From contig PLMN01000021.1 in assembly GCA_003141555.1 (NCBI GenBank), positions 1,268-65,267 on the forward strand: DNA of 64,000 nucleotides, given 5' to 3'. The position numbers and the translations under genes were made by a program. This DNA comes from Candidatus Aminicenantota bacterium. GTDB lineage: Bacteria; Acidobacteriota; Aminicenantia; Aminicenantales; UBA4085. Below are positions 56,358-64,000 of this stretch, in pieces. The stretch's first letter is position 1; each line of letters opens with the position of its first letter. The notes under the pieces are model-generated. The model saw nothing but the letters and a program-made list of their open reading frames with translations, did no database searches and was not told where the DNA came from.

Positions 56358-57779
56358 TCAGCCTTCGAGCTCTTCCACGATCGATTGGAGGTAATGAGCC
56401 GGGGGGGTGATCCGCTTGTAGAACATGTCCTTCAGCCGGCCGGCGAACTCCTCGAACGCCCGGAAATCATCAGCGTTGCTCCAGTTATCCATGTTGAGCT
56501 TTTCGACGATGTCCTTGAGGACCCCGACGTTCAAGACTTCGGAGGAGAAGCGGGGCAGCGCCGCGCCGTCCTTCTCGCACATCCGGACGGCCCGGAGGAT
56601 GACCTTCCGCAGGATCTCTTGGTTGTTGATCAGCTCCTGCTTGAGGAAGAACTGGTCCTTGGGTGATTCGGTCTGGGCCAGCTTCTGGGTGAGCTTCCGT
56701 GCGGTCTCCTGGATAAAGCTGACCGCCCGGATGAGCGACTCTCCATCCAGGATGACGCGGTCTTTGTTCTTGAAATAGCTGATTTCGCCGTTATAGTCGG
56801 TCGGCTCGGACTTGCGGTATTTCTCCAGTCTTTCGAACGCAGTTTGGAAGTTGACCTCGTCGCCGGCGAATTTCTTTTCCTCGCGGCTCGCCTGGATCGG
56901 CTCCGGGAACGGCTGGGAGGCGGGCGCTTCGCTCTCCCGGCGGACGAAGTCCTGGATGAACTGGTTGATCTCGGGCATCTTGAATTCGGCGTCGGCGGCG
57001 TCGGGACTGGAGACGGGCGGAGACACCGGGGCGGGCTGCTCCGGGACGGCCTGGGGCTCGTGCCCGACGCGATCATAATACGGAGAGGCCGGGGCCGAAG
57101 GAGCCGCCGGGGCGAAATCGCCGGGTTCGCCGAGCGAATCCTTCTCGAGGAGCTCCTTGATCTTCTTCAGCTTGGTCAGCTCATGCTCGAGATCGGCGCC
57201 GAGACCGTTATCGTCCCGGGTCGGCGGGGGGGGCACGGCAGGCACCTCCGTGTGCACCTCGGCCGGAGCAAAGGTCGTCGCGGCGCCATCCGAAGACGGC
57301 GTCCCGGCGTGAGCCGGGGCGGAGGATTCGGCGGGAAAGCCGTATTTATCCTTCAGCTTCGTTTTGATCTCGAGGATCTTCTCCTCCGAGCTCTGCCGGA
57401 GCTCGATCAGCCCCCCGCTGAGCTCATCGACCTTCCGAAGTTCCTCCAGGGTCGACGCGGTCAGCTTTTCGATCTCATTCTGGTGGGCCATCGCCCGATC
57501 GAGGCAGGCCCGGACCTCGGACAGCAGGCTGTCCTTGCGCGTTTCATAGGCGGAGATGGCTTCCCGGTAATCCTTGAGGCTTTCGCGCTCCTTCTCGAAT
57601 TCCAGGGAGATCTGGGAAAGCTTGCGCTCGGATTCCTCTTTCTCCCGCCGGATCTTGTCCTGGAGGTCCCGCTCGATGGCTTCCCGCCGCTTCTGCAGGA
57701 CCTTCTCGAGGTTGGTTTCGATTTCCTCGATGATTGAAGCCGATTCGTCTACCGTGTCATGTTTCGGAGTCATGGCCAT
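56358..57779 (-). CDS. long coiled-coil protein with Pro/Ala-rich middle
   Basis: The 473-residue protein is unknown to me. Residues about 15-150 form a charged coiled coil (IEEIETNLEKVLQKRREAIERDLQDKIRREKEE). About 155-300 are Pro/Ala/Ser-rich and probably disordered. About 310-473 form a helical globular part with YFKNKDRVILDGESLIRAVSFIQETARKL and MDNWSNADDFRAFEEFAGRLKDMFYKRITPP. No membrane segment or signal peptide is seen. It lies between a GGDEF-PilZ and an HD-GYP gene and diverges from the latter. A structural or scaffold role in a c-di-GMP-controlled process such as motility is speculation. Confidence 0.7.
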   Translation of the reverse strand: MAMTPKHDTVDESASIIEEIETNLEKVLQKRREAIERDLQDKIRREKEESERKLSQISLEFEKERESLKDYREAISAYETRKDSLLSEVRACLDRAMAHQNEIEKLTASTLEELRKVDELSGGLIELRQSSEEKILEIKTKLKDKYGFPAESSAPAHAGTPSSDGAATTFAPAEVHTEVPAVPPPPTRDDNGLGADLEHELTKLKKIKELLEKDSLGEPGDFAPAAPSAPASPYYDRVGHEPQAVPEQPAPVSPPVSSPDAADAEFKMPEINQFIQDFVRRESEAPASQPFPEPIQASREEKKFAGDEVNFQTAFERLEKYRKSEPTDYNGEISYFKNKDRVILDGESLIRAVSFIQETARKLTQKLAQTESPKDQFFLKQELINNQEILRKVILRAVRMCEKDGAALPRFSSEVLNVGVLKDIVEKLNMDNWSNADDFRAFEEFAGRLKDMFYKRITPPAHYLQSIVEELEG

Positions 57780-57954
57780 CTCCTTTGAAATCGCGCCGGC
57801 CCGGACCCCATGTCCGGGCCGGTGCCGGAAAGGATCGTCCCGCGGCGCATCCTGCGCCCGGGGCCCGTCTTCCTTGTCGACTCCAGTTTAGGGGTCGGGG
57901 TCTCGGCCGGCAATCCCCCCTCCCGACGATTTACCGGGGGATATTTCATCGCCT

Positions 57955-57978
57955 CTCCTCCCCCCTAGGGGTGAGGAG
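57955..57978. promoter_or_regulatory. 24-base palindrome with CCCCTAGGGG core in the divergent promoter region
   Basis: CTCCTC-CCCCCTAGGGGT-GAGGAG is an inverted repeat with 11-base arms and one mismatch, centred on TA. It lies 8 bases upstream of the -35 of the HD-GYP gene and in the 240-base divergent region with the coiled-coil gene. Its position suits an operator for one or both genes. CTAG is generally rare in bacterial DNA. Confidence 0.5.
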
Positions 57979-57985
57979 CCGCGCC

Positions 57986-58015
57986 TTGAACCGGACGGAC
58001 CAAATAAGATATAAC
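57986..58015 (+). promoter_or_regulatory. sigma-70-like promoter of the HD-GYP gene
   Basis: TTGAAC and TATAAC are separated by 18 bases. Transcription would start near 58022, only a few bases before ATG 58029, giving an almost leaderless mRNA and disfavouring the in-frame GTG at 58020. Confidence 0.5.
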
Positions 58016-58028
58016 AAGGGTGCCGAAG

Positions 58029-59132
58029 ATGTCCAAAACACGCATCCTGATCTGCGACGAGAATGCCGCCCGCCGGGCGGAAGCCGCCCGAATCCTCGCG
58101 GACCTTGCCCCCGGCCTGACGGCCGTAGCGTCGCTCGATCGGGCCCTCAGAGCGCTCCGGGACGACGGCGGCATCCGGGTGTTCGTGGCGGTCGAAGCCG
58201 CGCTTGATGCGGCCGCGGTCCCGGTCCTTAACCGCCTGAAAGGGGCGGCAGCCGGTCTTTCGATCGTCGGCCTCGCCAAGGCTCCCGGAATCGAGCGGGG
58301 GATCTCCCTCCTCCGCGAGGGACCGTACGACCATATCGTCGCCCCGGGAGACATGGTCGGCCTGTACGCCGCCGTCCGGAGCGAGCTGGCCAAGCGGGCG
58401 CTTCTCGACGAGAGCGCCGCCCGCCTCAAGGACCTCCGCGAGCTGAAATCGGAGCGCGCCAAGAACCTGAAAAGGGCCCGGGAGCTTGCGGAGATCTACG
58501 ACACGACCGTCGAGAACCTGATGACGGCCCTCGACCTTCGTGACGTCGAGACGTTCGGCCATTCCCGGACGGTGGCGAAGTACACCCAGGTCCTCGCCCA
58601 GCTCCTGGGCATCGAGGACCGGGAGCGGCTGAACAATATCCGGATCGGCGCGCTCCTCCACGACATCGGCAAGATCGCCATCCCCGACGCCATTCTCCAC
58701 AAGGCGGGCTCGCTCTCGGCCGAGGAATGGAGCAAGATCCGCCTCCACCCCTCGCTCGGCTACGGCTTGATCAAGGAGATCAAGATCGTCCGCGAGATCG
58801 GCGACATCATCCTCTACCACCATGAGCGCTACGACGGGAACGGCTATCCGCGGGGATTGAAAGGCAAAGAGATCCCGTTCGAGGCGCGGATCTTCGGCCT
58901 AGCCGACGCCCTCGACGCGATCACCGCCCCGCGGCCGTACCGGGCGGCCCAGAGCTTCCCGGCCGCCCACCGGGAGATCAACGCCCATGCGGGCACGCAG
59001 TTCGATCCCCGGACAGTGGACGCGTTCAACGCCCTGAAGCCCGAAAAATGGGAGAAGATCCGTTTCGAGACCACCTCGCTCCTGCCCAACTTCGACGAGT
59101 TCGCGGCCTTGATCAGGCCGCCCGCGAAATAG
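58029..59132 (+). CDS. HD-GYP phosphodiesterase with degenerate receiver domain
   Basis: The 367-residue protein has a CheY-like N-terminus (TRILICDENAARRAEAARIL; about 1-125) and an HD-GYP domain (about 155-350). HD residues are in LLHDIGKIAIPDAILHKAG (about 208-226) and the GYP loop is HHERYDGNGYPRGLKGKEIP (about 262-281), complete as in active c-di-GMP phosphodiesterases. The receiver keeps the DE acidic pair but the strand that should carry the phospho-acceptor Asp reads RVFVAVEAALD, so phosphorylation is doubtful. It can oppose the diguanylate cyclase at 54.3 kb. The frame could also start at GTG 58020. Confidence 0.93.
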   Translation: MSKTRILICDENAARRAEAARILADLAPGLTAVASLDRALRALRDDGGIRVFVAVEAALDAAAVPVLNRLKGAAAGLSIVGLAKAPGIERGISLLREGPYDHIVAPGDMVGLYAAVRSELAKRALLDESAARLKDLRELKSERAKNLKRARELAEIYDTTVENLMTALDLRDVETFGHSRTVAKYTQVLAQLLGIEDRERLNNIRIGALLHDIGKIAIPDAILHKAGSLSAEEWSKIRLHPSLGYGLIKEIKIVREIGDIILYHHERYDGNGYPRGLKGKEIPFEARIFGLADALDAITAPRPYRAAQSFPAAHREINAHAGTQFDPRTVDAFNALKPEKWEKIRFETTSLLPNFDEFAALIRPPAK

Positions 59133-59135
59133 GCG

Positions 59136-59990
59136 CTAGCCGGCGCGCTTCCGCGCCGCGACAACCCGGTCGATCCCCCTCAGGTCCTTAAACGCTTGCT
59201 TCTCGTCCCACGCAGCGTCGAAGAGCCGGAGCGAAGCCCGGGCCCGGCCACGCCCCGTTTCGAACAGGAGGCGGCCCCCCGGCCGGAGCAGGCCCGCCGC
59301 GCCGGAGATCAGGCGGCGGGTGAATTCCAGGCCCGTGGGCCCGGCCACTAGGGCCCGTTTCGGTTCGCGGCGGACTTCGGGCGGGAGCGAAGGCCACTCG
59401 CCTTCGGCCACATACGGCGGGTTGGAGACGACGAGGTCCGCACCGGCCGGCCCGAAACGATCCGTCAGCCCGCGGAGAAGATCTGTCGCGGCAAACTCCA
59501 CGCGCGCCCCGTGGCGGGCGGCGTTCGCCCGGGCCACGGCGAGGGCGCGGCGGCTGATATCCGTCGCCACGATCCGCGCGTCCGGCAGCTCCCGGGCGAG
59601 GGCGACCGCGACCGCGCCGCTTCCCGTCCCGATTTCGACGATCAGCGCGGCTTTGCCCCGCGGGGCGAAGGCCAAAGCCTTTTCGACGAGGAGCTCGGTC
59701 TCGGGCCGCGGGACAAGGACCGCGGGCGTGACGGCGAAGGAGAGCGACCAGAACTCCCGCTCGCCGAGGATGTAGGCCAGCGGGAATCTCGCCCTGCGCC
59801 GAGCGATGAGGGCCAGGAACCGGCGCTCGACCGCGCCCGGGACGCCCGCCTCGGGCGACGACCAGAACGCGGCCGGGCCGATCCCCGAAGCCGCTTGGAG
59901 GAGAAGCCGGGATTCGAGGGCCGGGTCCGTCCCCGGGAGGCCGCGAAGCAGAGCCCGGCCGCGGCCGTAGAGCTCGCGGAGGGACTTCAA
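59136..59990 (-). CDS. prmC: release factor glutamine methyltransferase
   Basis: PrmC methylates the GGQ glutamine of release factors. The 284-residue protein has an N-terminal helical domain (about 1-75), the SAM motif VEIGTGSGAVAVALARELPDARIVATDIS (about 118-146) and the family motif VVSNPPYVAEGEWPSLPPEV (about 186-205) with NPPY. Translation begins at a TTG that overlaps the prfA stop (TTGA), which explains its low-profile start. It is the third gene of the rpmE-prfA-prmC unit. Confidence 0.94.
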   Translation of the reverse strand: MKSLRELYGRGRALLRGLPGTDPALESRLLLQAASGIGPAAFWSSPEAGVPGAVERRFLALIARRRARFPLAYILGEREFWSLSFAVTPAVLVPRPETELLVEKALAFAPRGKAALIVEIGTGSGAVAVALARELPDARIVATDISRRALAVARANAARHGARVEFAATDLLRGLTDRFGPAGADLVVSNPPYVAEGEWPSLPPEVRREPKRALVAGPTGLEFTRRLISGAAGLLRPGGRLLFETGRGRARASLRLFDAAWDEKQAFKDLRGIDRVVAARKRAG

Positions 59991-61063
59991 GGCGTCTTGG
60001 CGTCTTCGAGGAGCCGGGTCTGTTCCCGCAGGACCAGCTTCTCGAGGATCTCATTGAGGTCGCCGTCGAGGATCGTGCTCATGGCGTGGAAGCTCTCCTC
60101 GAGCCGGTGGTCCGTGATCCGGGACTGGGGGAAATTGTAGGTCCGGATCTTCTCGCTCCGCTCTCCCGTTCCGACCTGGGAGCGGCGGTCCTGGGCGATC
60201 TTGCGGTGTTGCTCGCCGTGGGCGATGTCCATCAGCCGGGAGCGCAGCACGCGGAGGGCCTTTTCCTTGTTCCGGTGCTGGGATTTTTCGTCCTGGCAGG
60301 AGACGACCAGGCCCGAGGGCTTGTGCGTCACGCGGATCGCGGTGTAGTTCCGGTTGACGTTCTGGCCGCCCGGTCCCGAGGAGCCGAAGGCCTCGATCTT
60401 GAGGTCCTTGGGATCGAGCTTGACGTCGATCTCGTCCGCCTCGGGGAGCACGGCCACGGTCACGGTGGATGTGTGGATGCGCCCGCTGGCCTCGGTCCGG
60501 GGGACGCGCTGGACGCGGTGGACGCCGCTTTCGAACTTGAGCCGGGAATAGACGTTCCGGCCCTGGACGGAGGCGATGACTTCCTTAAAGCCGCCGATGG
60601 GCGACACGCTCGAATCCAGGACCTCGATTTTCCAGCCCTGCGTTTCGGCGAAGCGGGTATACATCCGGAACAGGTCCTGGGCGAAGAGCGAGGACTCGTC
60701 GCCGCCCGCTCCCGCCCGAATCTCGAGGATGACGTTCTTTTCGTCGAGGGGATCCTTCGGGACGAGCAGGACCTTGATCTCGCGCTCGAGATCGTCGACC
60801 CGGGCGGTGAGCCGCCGCAGCTCGACTTCGACCAGGGCCTTCAGCTCAGGATCGATGCCCGGATCGGCGAGCATGTCCCGCGAGTCCTGGACGTCGCGCT
60901 GCGCTTTCCGGTGCTCCTCCAGCTTGCGGACCAAGGGCTCCAGGTCCGCGCGCTCCTTGGAGACCTCCCGCAAGCGCTGCGGGTTCGAGATCAAGGACGG
61001 ATCGGACAGGGAAAGAGTCAGCTGGCGGTATTTCTCCTCGAGGGAGGACAGGACCGGGAGCAT
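59987..61063 (-). CDS. prfA: peptide chain release factor 1
   Basis: RF1 terminates translation at UAA and UAG. The 358-residue protein has the peptidyl-hydrolysis loop GSSGPGGQNVNRNYTAIRVTHKPSGLVVSCQDEKSQ (GGQ near 228-230) and, before it, HRVQRVPRTEASGRIHTSTVTVAVLPEADEI. IRAGAGGDESSLFAQDLFRMY is also standard. The codon-recognition region resembles RF1 and lacks the SPF of RF2. It lies between rpmE, five bases upstream, and prmC, with which it overlaps. Confidence 0.96.
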   Translation of the reverse strand: MLPVLSSLEEKYRQLTLSLSDPSLISNPQRLREVSKERADLEPLVRKLEEHRKAQRDVQDSRDMLADPGIDPELKALVEVELRRLTARVDDLEREIKVLLVPKDPLDEKNVILEIRAGAGGDESSLFAQDLFRMYTRFAETQGWKIEVLDSSVSPIGGFKEVIASVQGRNVYSRLKFESGVHRVQRVPRTEASGRIHTSTVTVAVLPEADEIDVKLDPKDLKIEAFGSSGPGGQNVNRNYTAIRVTHKPSGLVVSCQDEKSQHRNKEKALRVLRSRLMDIAHGEQHRKIAQDRRSQVGTGERSEKIRTYNFPQSRITDHRLEESFHAMSTILDGDLNEILEKLVLREQTRLLEDAKTP

Positions 61064-61068
61064 TGCGC

Positions 61069-61281
61069 CTATTTCTTAGGCTGGGGCGTACCGTATTTTT
61101 TGCGGAATTTCTCGACCCGGCCGGCGCTGTCGATGAACTTCTGCTTGCCGGTGAAAAAGGGGTGGCACTGGGAGCAGATTTCGACGCGGATTTCCTTCTT
61201 GGTCGAGCGCGTCTGAAACGTGTTGCCGCACGCGCAGATCACGGTGCATTCTTCGTAATTCGGATGGATATCTTTCTTCAT
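61069..61281 (-). CDS. rpmE: 50S ribosomal protein L31
   Basis: The 70-residue protein is a zinc-type (C+) L31: [31 protein letters not shown] and [31 protein letters not shown]. The metal ligands are the cysteines of CACG and CSQC. AGGAG lies 9 bases before the ATG. rpmE-prfA-prmC is a conserved gene order in many bacteria. Confidence 0.97.
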   Translation of the reverse strand: MKKDIHPNYEECTVICACGNTFQTRSTKKEIRVEICSQCHPFFTGKQKFIDSAGRVEKFRKKYGTPQPKK

Positions 61282-61309
61282 CGGTCGTCACTCCTGTGTC
61301 AGGGCGAGT

Positions 61310-61339
61310 ATTATAACAGATTCCGGCACTTAGGAACAA
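61310..61339 (-). promoter_or_regulatory. sigma-70-like promoter of rpmE-prfA-prmC
   Basis: On the minus strand TTGTTC and a perfect TATAAT are separated by 18 bases, with transcription starting about 22 bases before the rpmE ATG. The dead insertion element begins only about 25 bases further upstream. Confidence 0.6.
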
Positions 61340-61363
61340 GGAACCGTATTGAATCATCTAATA

Positions 61364-62530
61364 ATATGCAACCGAAATCCCGAGGAGAGGACGGTTACCC
61401 ACGAATCATGGACTTGAAGTCTCGAAATCAATACCTGGAAACGCTGTTCCTCCGGTCTCTCCGGTCCCGGAAACGGCAAAAGGGGCTCTTTTGGATGAGA
61501 TCTGTCGCAACACGGGGCAGGATCGCAAGTATGTCATCCGGAAGCTCTCTGGTCTGGGGGCGGGGAACCCGCGAAGCCGGAGGAGAAGAACTCCTACCTA
61601 TGGCCGGGATGTCCAAAGGGCATTGGAAGCGCTCCGGGCGATCTTCGACTATACTTGCGTCCAGAAACTCGGGCCCCTGATCCGGACCAAACTGGAGATG
61701 CTCCGGCGGCTCGGGGAGATCTCTGTCTCGCCGACGACGGCGATCCAACTGATGCGGGTCAGTCCGGCCAAGATCGACCGACTTTTGCCGCCGGAGAAGG
61801 GGGCGTCAAAGACAGGCCGGCGCTACGGCCAGGGAAGTTTCGGGCTGATCGCCAAGAGAATCGGCCTCCGGATGGGCGAGTGGCAGAACGTTTGTCTGGG
61901 ACAGATGGACATGGAACTTGTGTTTTACTGCGGGAGCACGACGGCCGGGGAATACGGACCTATCCTCGACGTTTTCTCGGGGAAGTGGGAGGAAGGAGTG
62001 GCGATTGGCCAGGCCCAAATCCGTTTCTTCAACGTTCTCAAGAGGATCGAGTCCCGTACGTCCTTCCACTGGCGGTCCATCCACTCTGACAACGACAAAG
62101 CGTTCATCAATGCGATGGTCTATCAGTATACCAAAGAGAAAAACCTCCTCTTCAGCCGCTCCCAGCCATACCGGAAGAACGACACGCTCATGAAGAACTT
62201 CACCCATTTCCGGCGACCTCTGGGCTATCTGAGGCACGATACTCCAGCGGAAAAGTAGATCATCCGGGGTCTTTATCGCCTACAAGATGAGGCTCTACGA
62301 GAACCTCTTCCAGGCAGTTCTAGGCCGAAAAAGCCGAAGATCTAAGGAGATCTACCTCTCGCTCAATCCCGCTGAATTGAAGAGGATGATCGACCGGAAG
62401 CTGACCGCGCTGTACGAGATCTCCCGCAAGAAAAAGAAGAGATCGATTACCATGAATCCCTATAAAAGATAGGAGCCCTCAATGGTTACCTTTTTGATGA
62501 GTGAACAGCTTTCGTTTCGGTTACCTGTCT
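61364..62530 (+). mobile_element. degenerate insertion sequence, integrase-core type
   Basis: The element is bounded by short inverted ends: GCAACCGAAAT at about 61368 and the complement of TTTCGGTTAC at about 62515-62524. Between them lies one broken transposase gene (next entry). The ends share AACCGAAA only, so the exact borders are approximate. No obvious target-site duplication is visible. It landed just upstream of the rpmE promoter. Confidence 0.6.
61408..62472 (+). pseudogene. integrase-core transposase, frameshifted and stopped
   Basis: Three pieces line up with one transposase. MDLKSRNQYLETLFLRSLRSRKRQKG is in one frame; from about 61470 another frame gives LLDEICRNTGQDRKYVIRKLSG, KIDRLLPPEKG, GEWQNVCLGQMDMELVFYCGS, FHWRSIHSDNDKAFINAMVYQYT and FSRSQPYRKNDTLMKNFTHFRRPLGYLRHD with a stop at 62258. 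A last piece (62287-62472) gives LYENLFQAVL and SLNPAELKRMIDRKLTALYE. Catalytic positions survive as D in GQMDME and D in HSDND; the final E seems replaced (TLMKNFTH where HVEQKN is usual). It is therefore dead by at least two lesions. Confidence 0.75.
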
Positions 62531-62589
62531 AACTGAGCCGATACGGGAGGGAGCGTTCCCCCGGATCCAATCCCGCCTGCGTAGCCGGC

Positions 62590-63945
62590 TCAGGCATGTT
62601 CGAAGGAGGGGTTCCCTTCGAATGCCCCATCCGCAGGACTAAGCTTCCGGATTTCCTTCGCGGCCAGAACTTGGAAAACGAACGCCAGGACGACTGAAGA
62701 TAAGACGATCGGTACAGATTCGGGATTCATGGAATAGATGATGAAAGGGATCCAGCTGACGAGAAAATGCAGCGCCCCGAGGCGGAGCAGGGATTTTCGA
62801 GGCAGGTCGAAGTATTTCGCGACCAGGACCGGAACCGCCAGCCAAAAGACCGGCCATCCGCTTCCGAAAAGTCTGGACATGTGGGGTCCCAGGAGAGGTG
62901 AAATGATGAAGTTTAAGAGACCGTAAGAGGCCGTGAGCAACAACAGCGGGGAAGACTGGCGGGCGATGGGTCGCCTGATTTTCCAAAGGCCAAACATGAG
63001 GAATAGGGGGGAGATTCCGAAGAAGGTAAAAAGCATGAAGGCGGTCGTGAGAGGGAAGATCGGCAACCAAGGACAAAGCCCGACGGTCGTAATGGAGCCG
63101 AGATGCAGCCACGGGGGAAGCACCACCGTAAATATCGGCGGCTCGACCTTTACGAACGTATTCAGCCAGACCTTGACGCCCAACATATTCTCAAAAAAAT
63201 TGAAGGGAACTTTCAACGCGAGATAGATCAAGCTACCCATTTTATGGACGTTGGCCGGGCTGGACCGGGTGACATAGGCACTTATTACGGAGCCGAGCAG
63301 GGACATAGCCAAGACGGGAGCGATGATTCTACGTTTGGCCTTGAACCACGCCACGCCGATGATGCATGCGCTGAGGAGCAGGGTCGTTTCCCGAGTTAGA
63401 AAGAGGGCTAGAAGAATCAAGACGCTCACGACCCACCCCGTTTTGCGCCATAAGGTCAGGAACAACAAAACGAGCAGGGTCGCGTAAAAAAGATCGTGAT
63501 GATAAAAAGTGCTGATGAGTTGGCTCGAAGCCGCCGTGAGAAGCAAAGGGACGACGAGCCATGGAACGCCAGCCAGCCGATCGAGAAGCCAGGCCAGAGC
63601 AATAGCGAACACCAGGAGCGAAAGGCAACCCATGGCGTAAAATGATTTGTCCAAATCGAGATGCGTAACGTCCGAGATCAAACGGACGGCCAAGGGATGG
63701 AGGAATCGGTTGGCGTAAGGCTTTTCAATCTGTTGGGGGCCTTTTTGCGCGAGATCATAATAATAAAATCCCTCCAGGCTCTTCGTTGTTAAGGTCTTCC
63801 AATGTATGGTTGCAATCAGGACCGCGCAAGTGGCCGCAAGGAGGATGAAGGCGGCGGGCCGCTTCGTTCTTGAGAGAAATGCACTTGGGCTGGATGCAGG
63901 AAGATCGAAGGAATGATGTTGGCCTTGCAGATCGGATCCCCTCAT
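62590..63945 (-). CDS. polytopic membrane protein, glycosyltransferase-like (GT-C style)
   Basis: The ~451-residue protein has about 10-11 hydrophobic segments. The first luminal loop after TM1 holds FYYYDLAQKGPQQIEKPYANRFLHP and further on FYHHDLFYATLLVLLFL, LFLTRETTLLLSACIIG. A long first loop with acidic residues and a string of helices recalls GT-C glycosyltransferases and related membrane proteins, but the diagnostic motif is not firm. The ATG at 63945 is chosen because a good promoter ends nine bases before it; an in-frame start at 63984 would lie in the -35. Function unknown. Confidence 0.65.
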   Translation of the reverse strand: MRGSDLQGQHHSFDLPASSPSAFLSRTKRPAAFILLAATCAVLIATIHWKTLTTKSLEGFYYYDLAQKGPQQIEKPYANRFLHPLAVRLISDVTHLDLDKSFYAMGCLSLLVFAIALAWLLDRLAGVPWLVVPLLLTAASSQLISTFYHHDLFYATLLVLLFLTLWRKTGWVVSVLILLALFLTRETTLLLSACIIGVAWFKAKRRIIAPVLAMSLLGSVISAYVTRSSPANVHKMGSLIYLALKVPFNFFENMLGVKVWLNTFVKVEPPIFTVVLPPWLHLGSITTVGLCPWLPIFPLTTAFMLFTFFGISPLFLMFGLWKIRRPIARQSSPLLLLTASYGLLNFIISPLLGPHMSRLFGSGWPVFWLAVPVLVAKYFDLPRKSLLRLGALHFLVSWIPFIIYSMNPESVPIVLSSVVLAFVFQVLAAKEIRKLSPADGAFEGNPSFEHA

Positions 63946-63954
63946 TTGGGATGA

Positions 63955-63984
63955 ATTATATTCTCGCGCGCAGATAGCCGTCAA
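63955..63984 (-). promoter_or_regulatory. promoter giving a nearly leaderless mRNA
   Basis: On the minus strand TTGACG and a perfect TATAAT are 18 bases apart. The ATG at 63945 begins ten bases after the -10 box, so transcription starts at or next to the start codon. Confidence 0.6.
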
Positions 63985-64000
63985 GTTTAAAACTTCAGTT

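Overview
The window is bacterial chromosome of moderate to high GC. The left part (about 1-28 kb) is of mixed composition and the right part (about 28.5-61 kb) is clearly GC-rich. A high-GC Gram-negative-type background, many Sec-exported proteins, an M28 peptidase with a short hydrophobic leader, a 6-bladed beta-propeller protein, c-di-GMP regulators and a sphingolipid-type oxoamine synthase suggest an Acidobacteriota/Aminicenantota-like organism. That placement is inference from gene style, not a search result. Several genes carry single frameshifts at G/C runs, so part of the damage may come from a draft or metagenomic assembly.

1-12.6 kb: one long + strand gene train with overlaps and tiny gaps. 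It runs phosphoketolase (3' part), Ca2+/cation exchanger, rpiB, rpe, class I fructose-bisphosphate aldolase, glucose-6-phosphate isomerase, then a complete N-type (second, rotary) ATPase operon in the order atpD-C-Q-R-B-E-F-A-G. A decayed rpiB copy follows atpG. 12.7-18.6 kb: a frameshifted small membrane gene, a DUF1646-type transporter, a ClC chloride transporter, and then a mobile-element relic (PC4-like, DUF2958-like, RadC/JAB) ending beside tRNA-Lys. 18.9-24.2 kb: a stress/envelope patch (lipid kinase, haloperoxidase-like hydrolase, cupin, tiny hydrophobic protein, CsbD, YihY) and an AT-rich Nramp-related transporter. 24.4-28.5 kb: a MacAB-like ABC export set.

28.6-42.8 kb: K+ channel/RCK protein, an unusual SecA, a methyltransferase with a transglycosylase-like secreted protein, a TetR gene with a perfect operator in front of a serine-palmitoyltransferase-like gene, a Tat-exported PLP enzyme, a frameshifted flavodoxin, tRNA-Arg, a 4Fe-4S aldo/keto reductase and an M28 peptidase. 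42.8-50.2 kb: overlapping gltX-glnS, GNAT-DUF2156, a CrtI-like oxidoreductase and a class II photolyase.

50.3-52.4 kb holds what I consider the most interesting locus. A textbook sigma-54 promoter precedes two tandem secreted peptides with a twin CX6C motif, followed by a secreted beta-propeller and a secreted thioredoxin-fold protein with a CGAC motif. 52.5-64 kb: hutU, a GAF-GGDEF-PilZ protein and an HD-GYP protein flanking a coiled-coil protein, the rpmE-prfA-prmC translation operon, a dead insertion sequence, and a polytopic membrane protein with a near-leaderless promoter.
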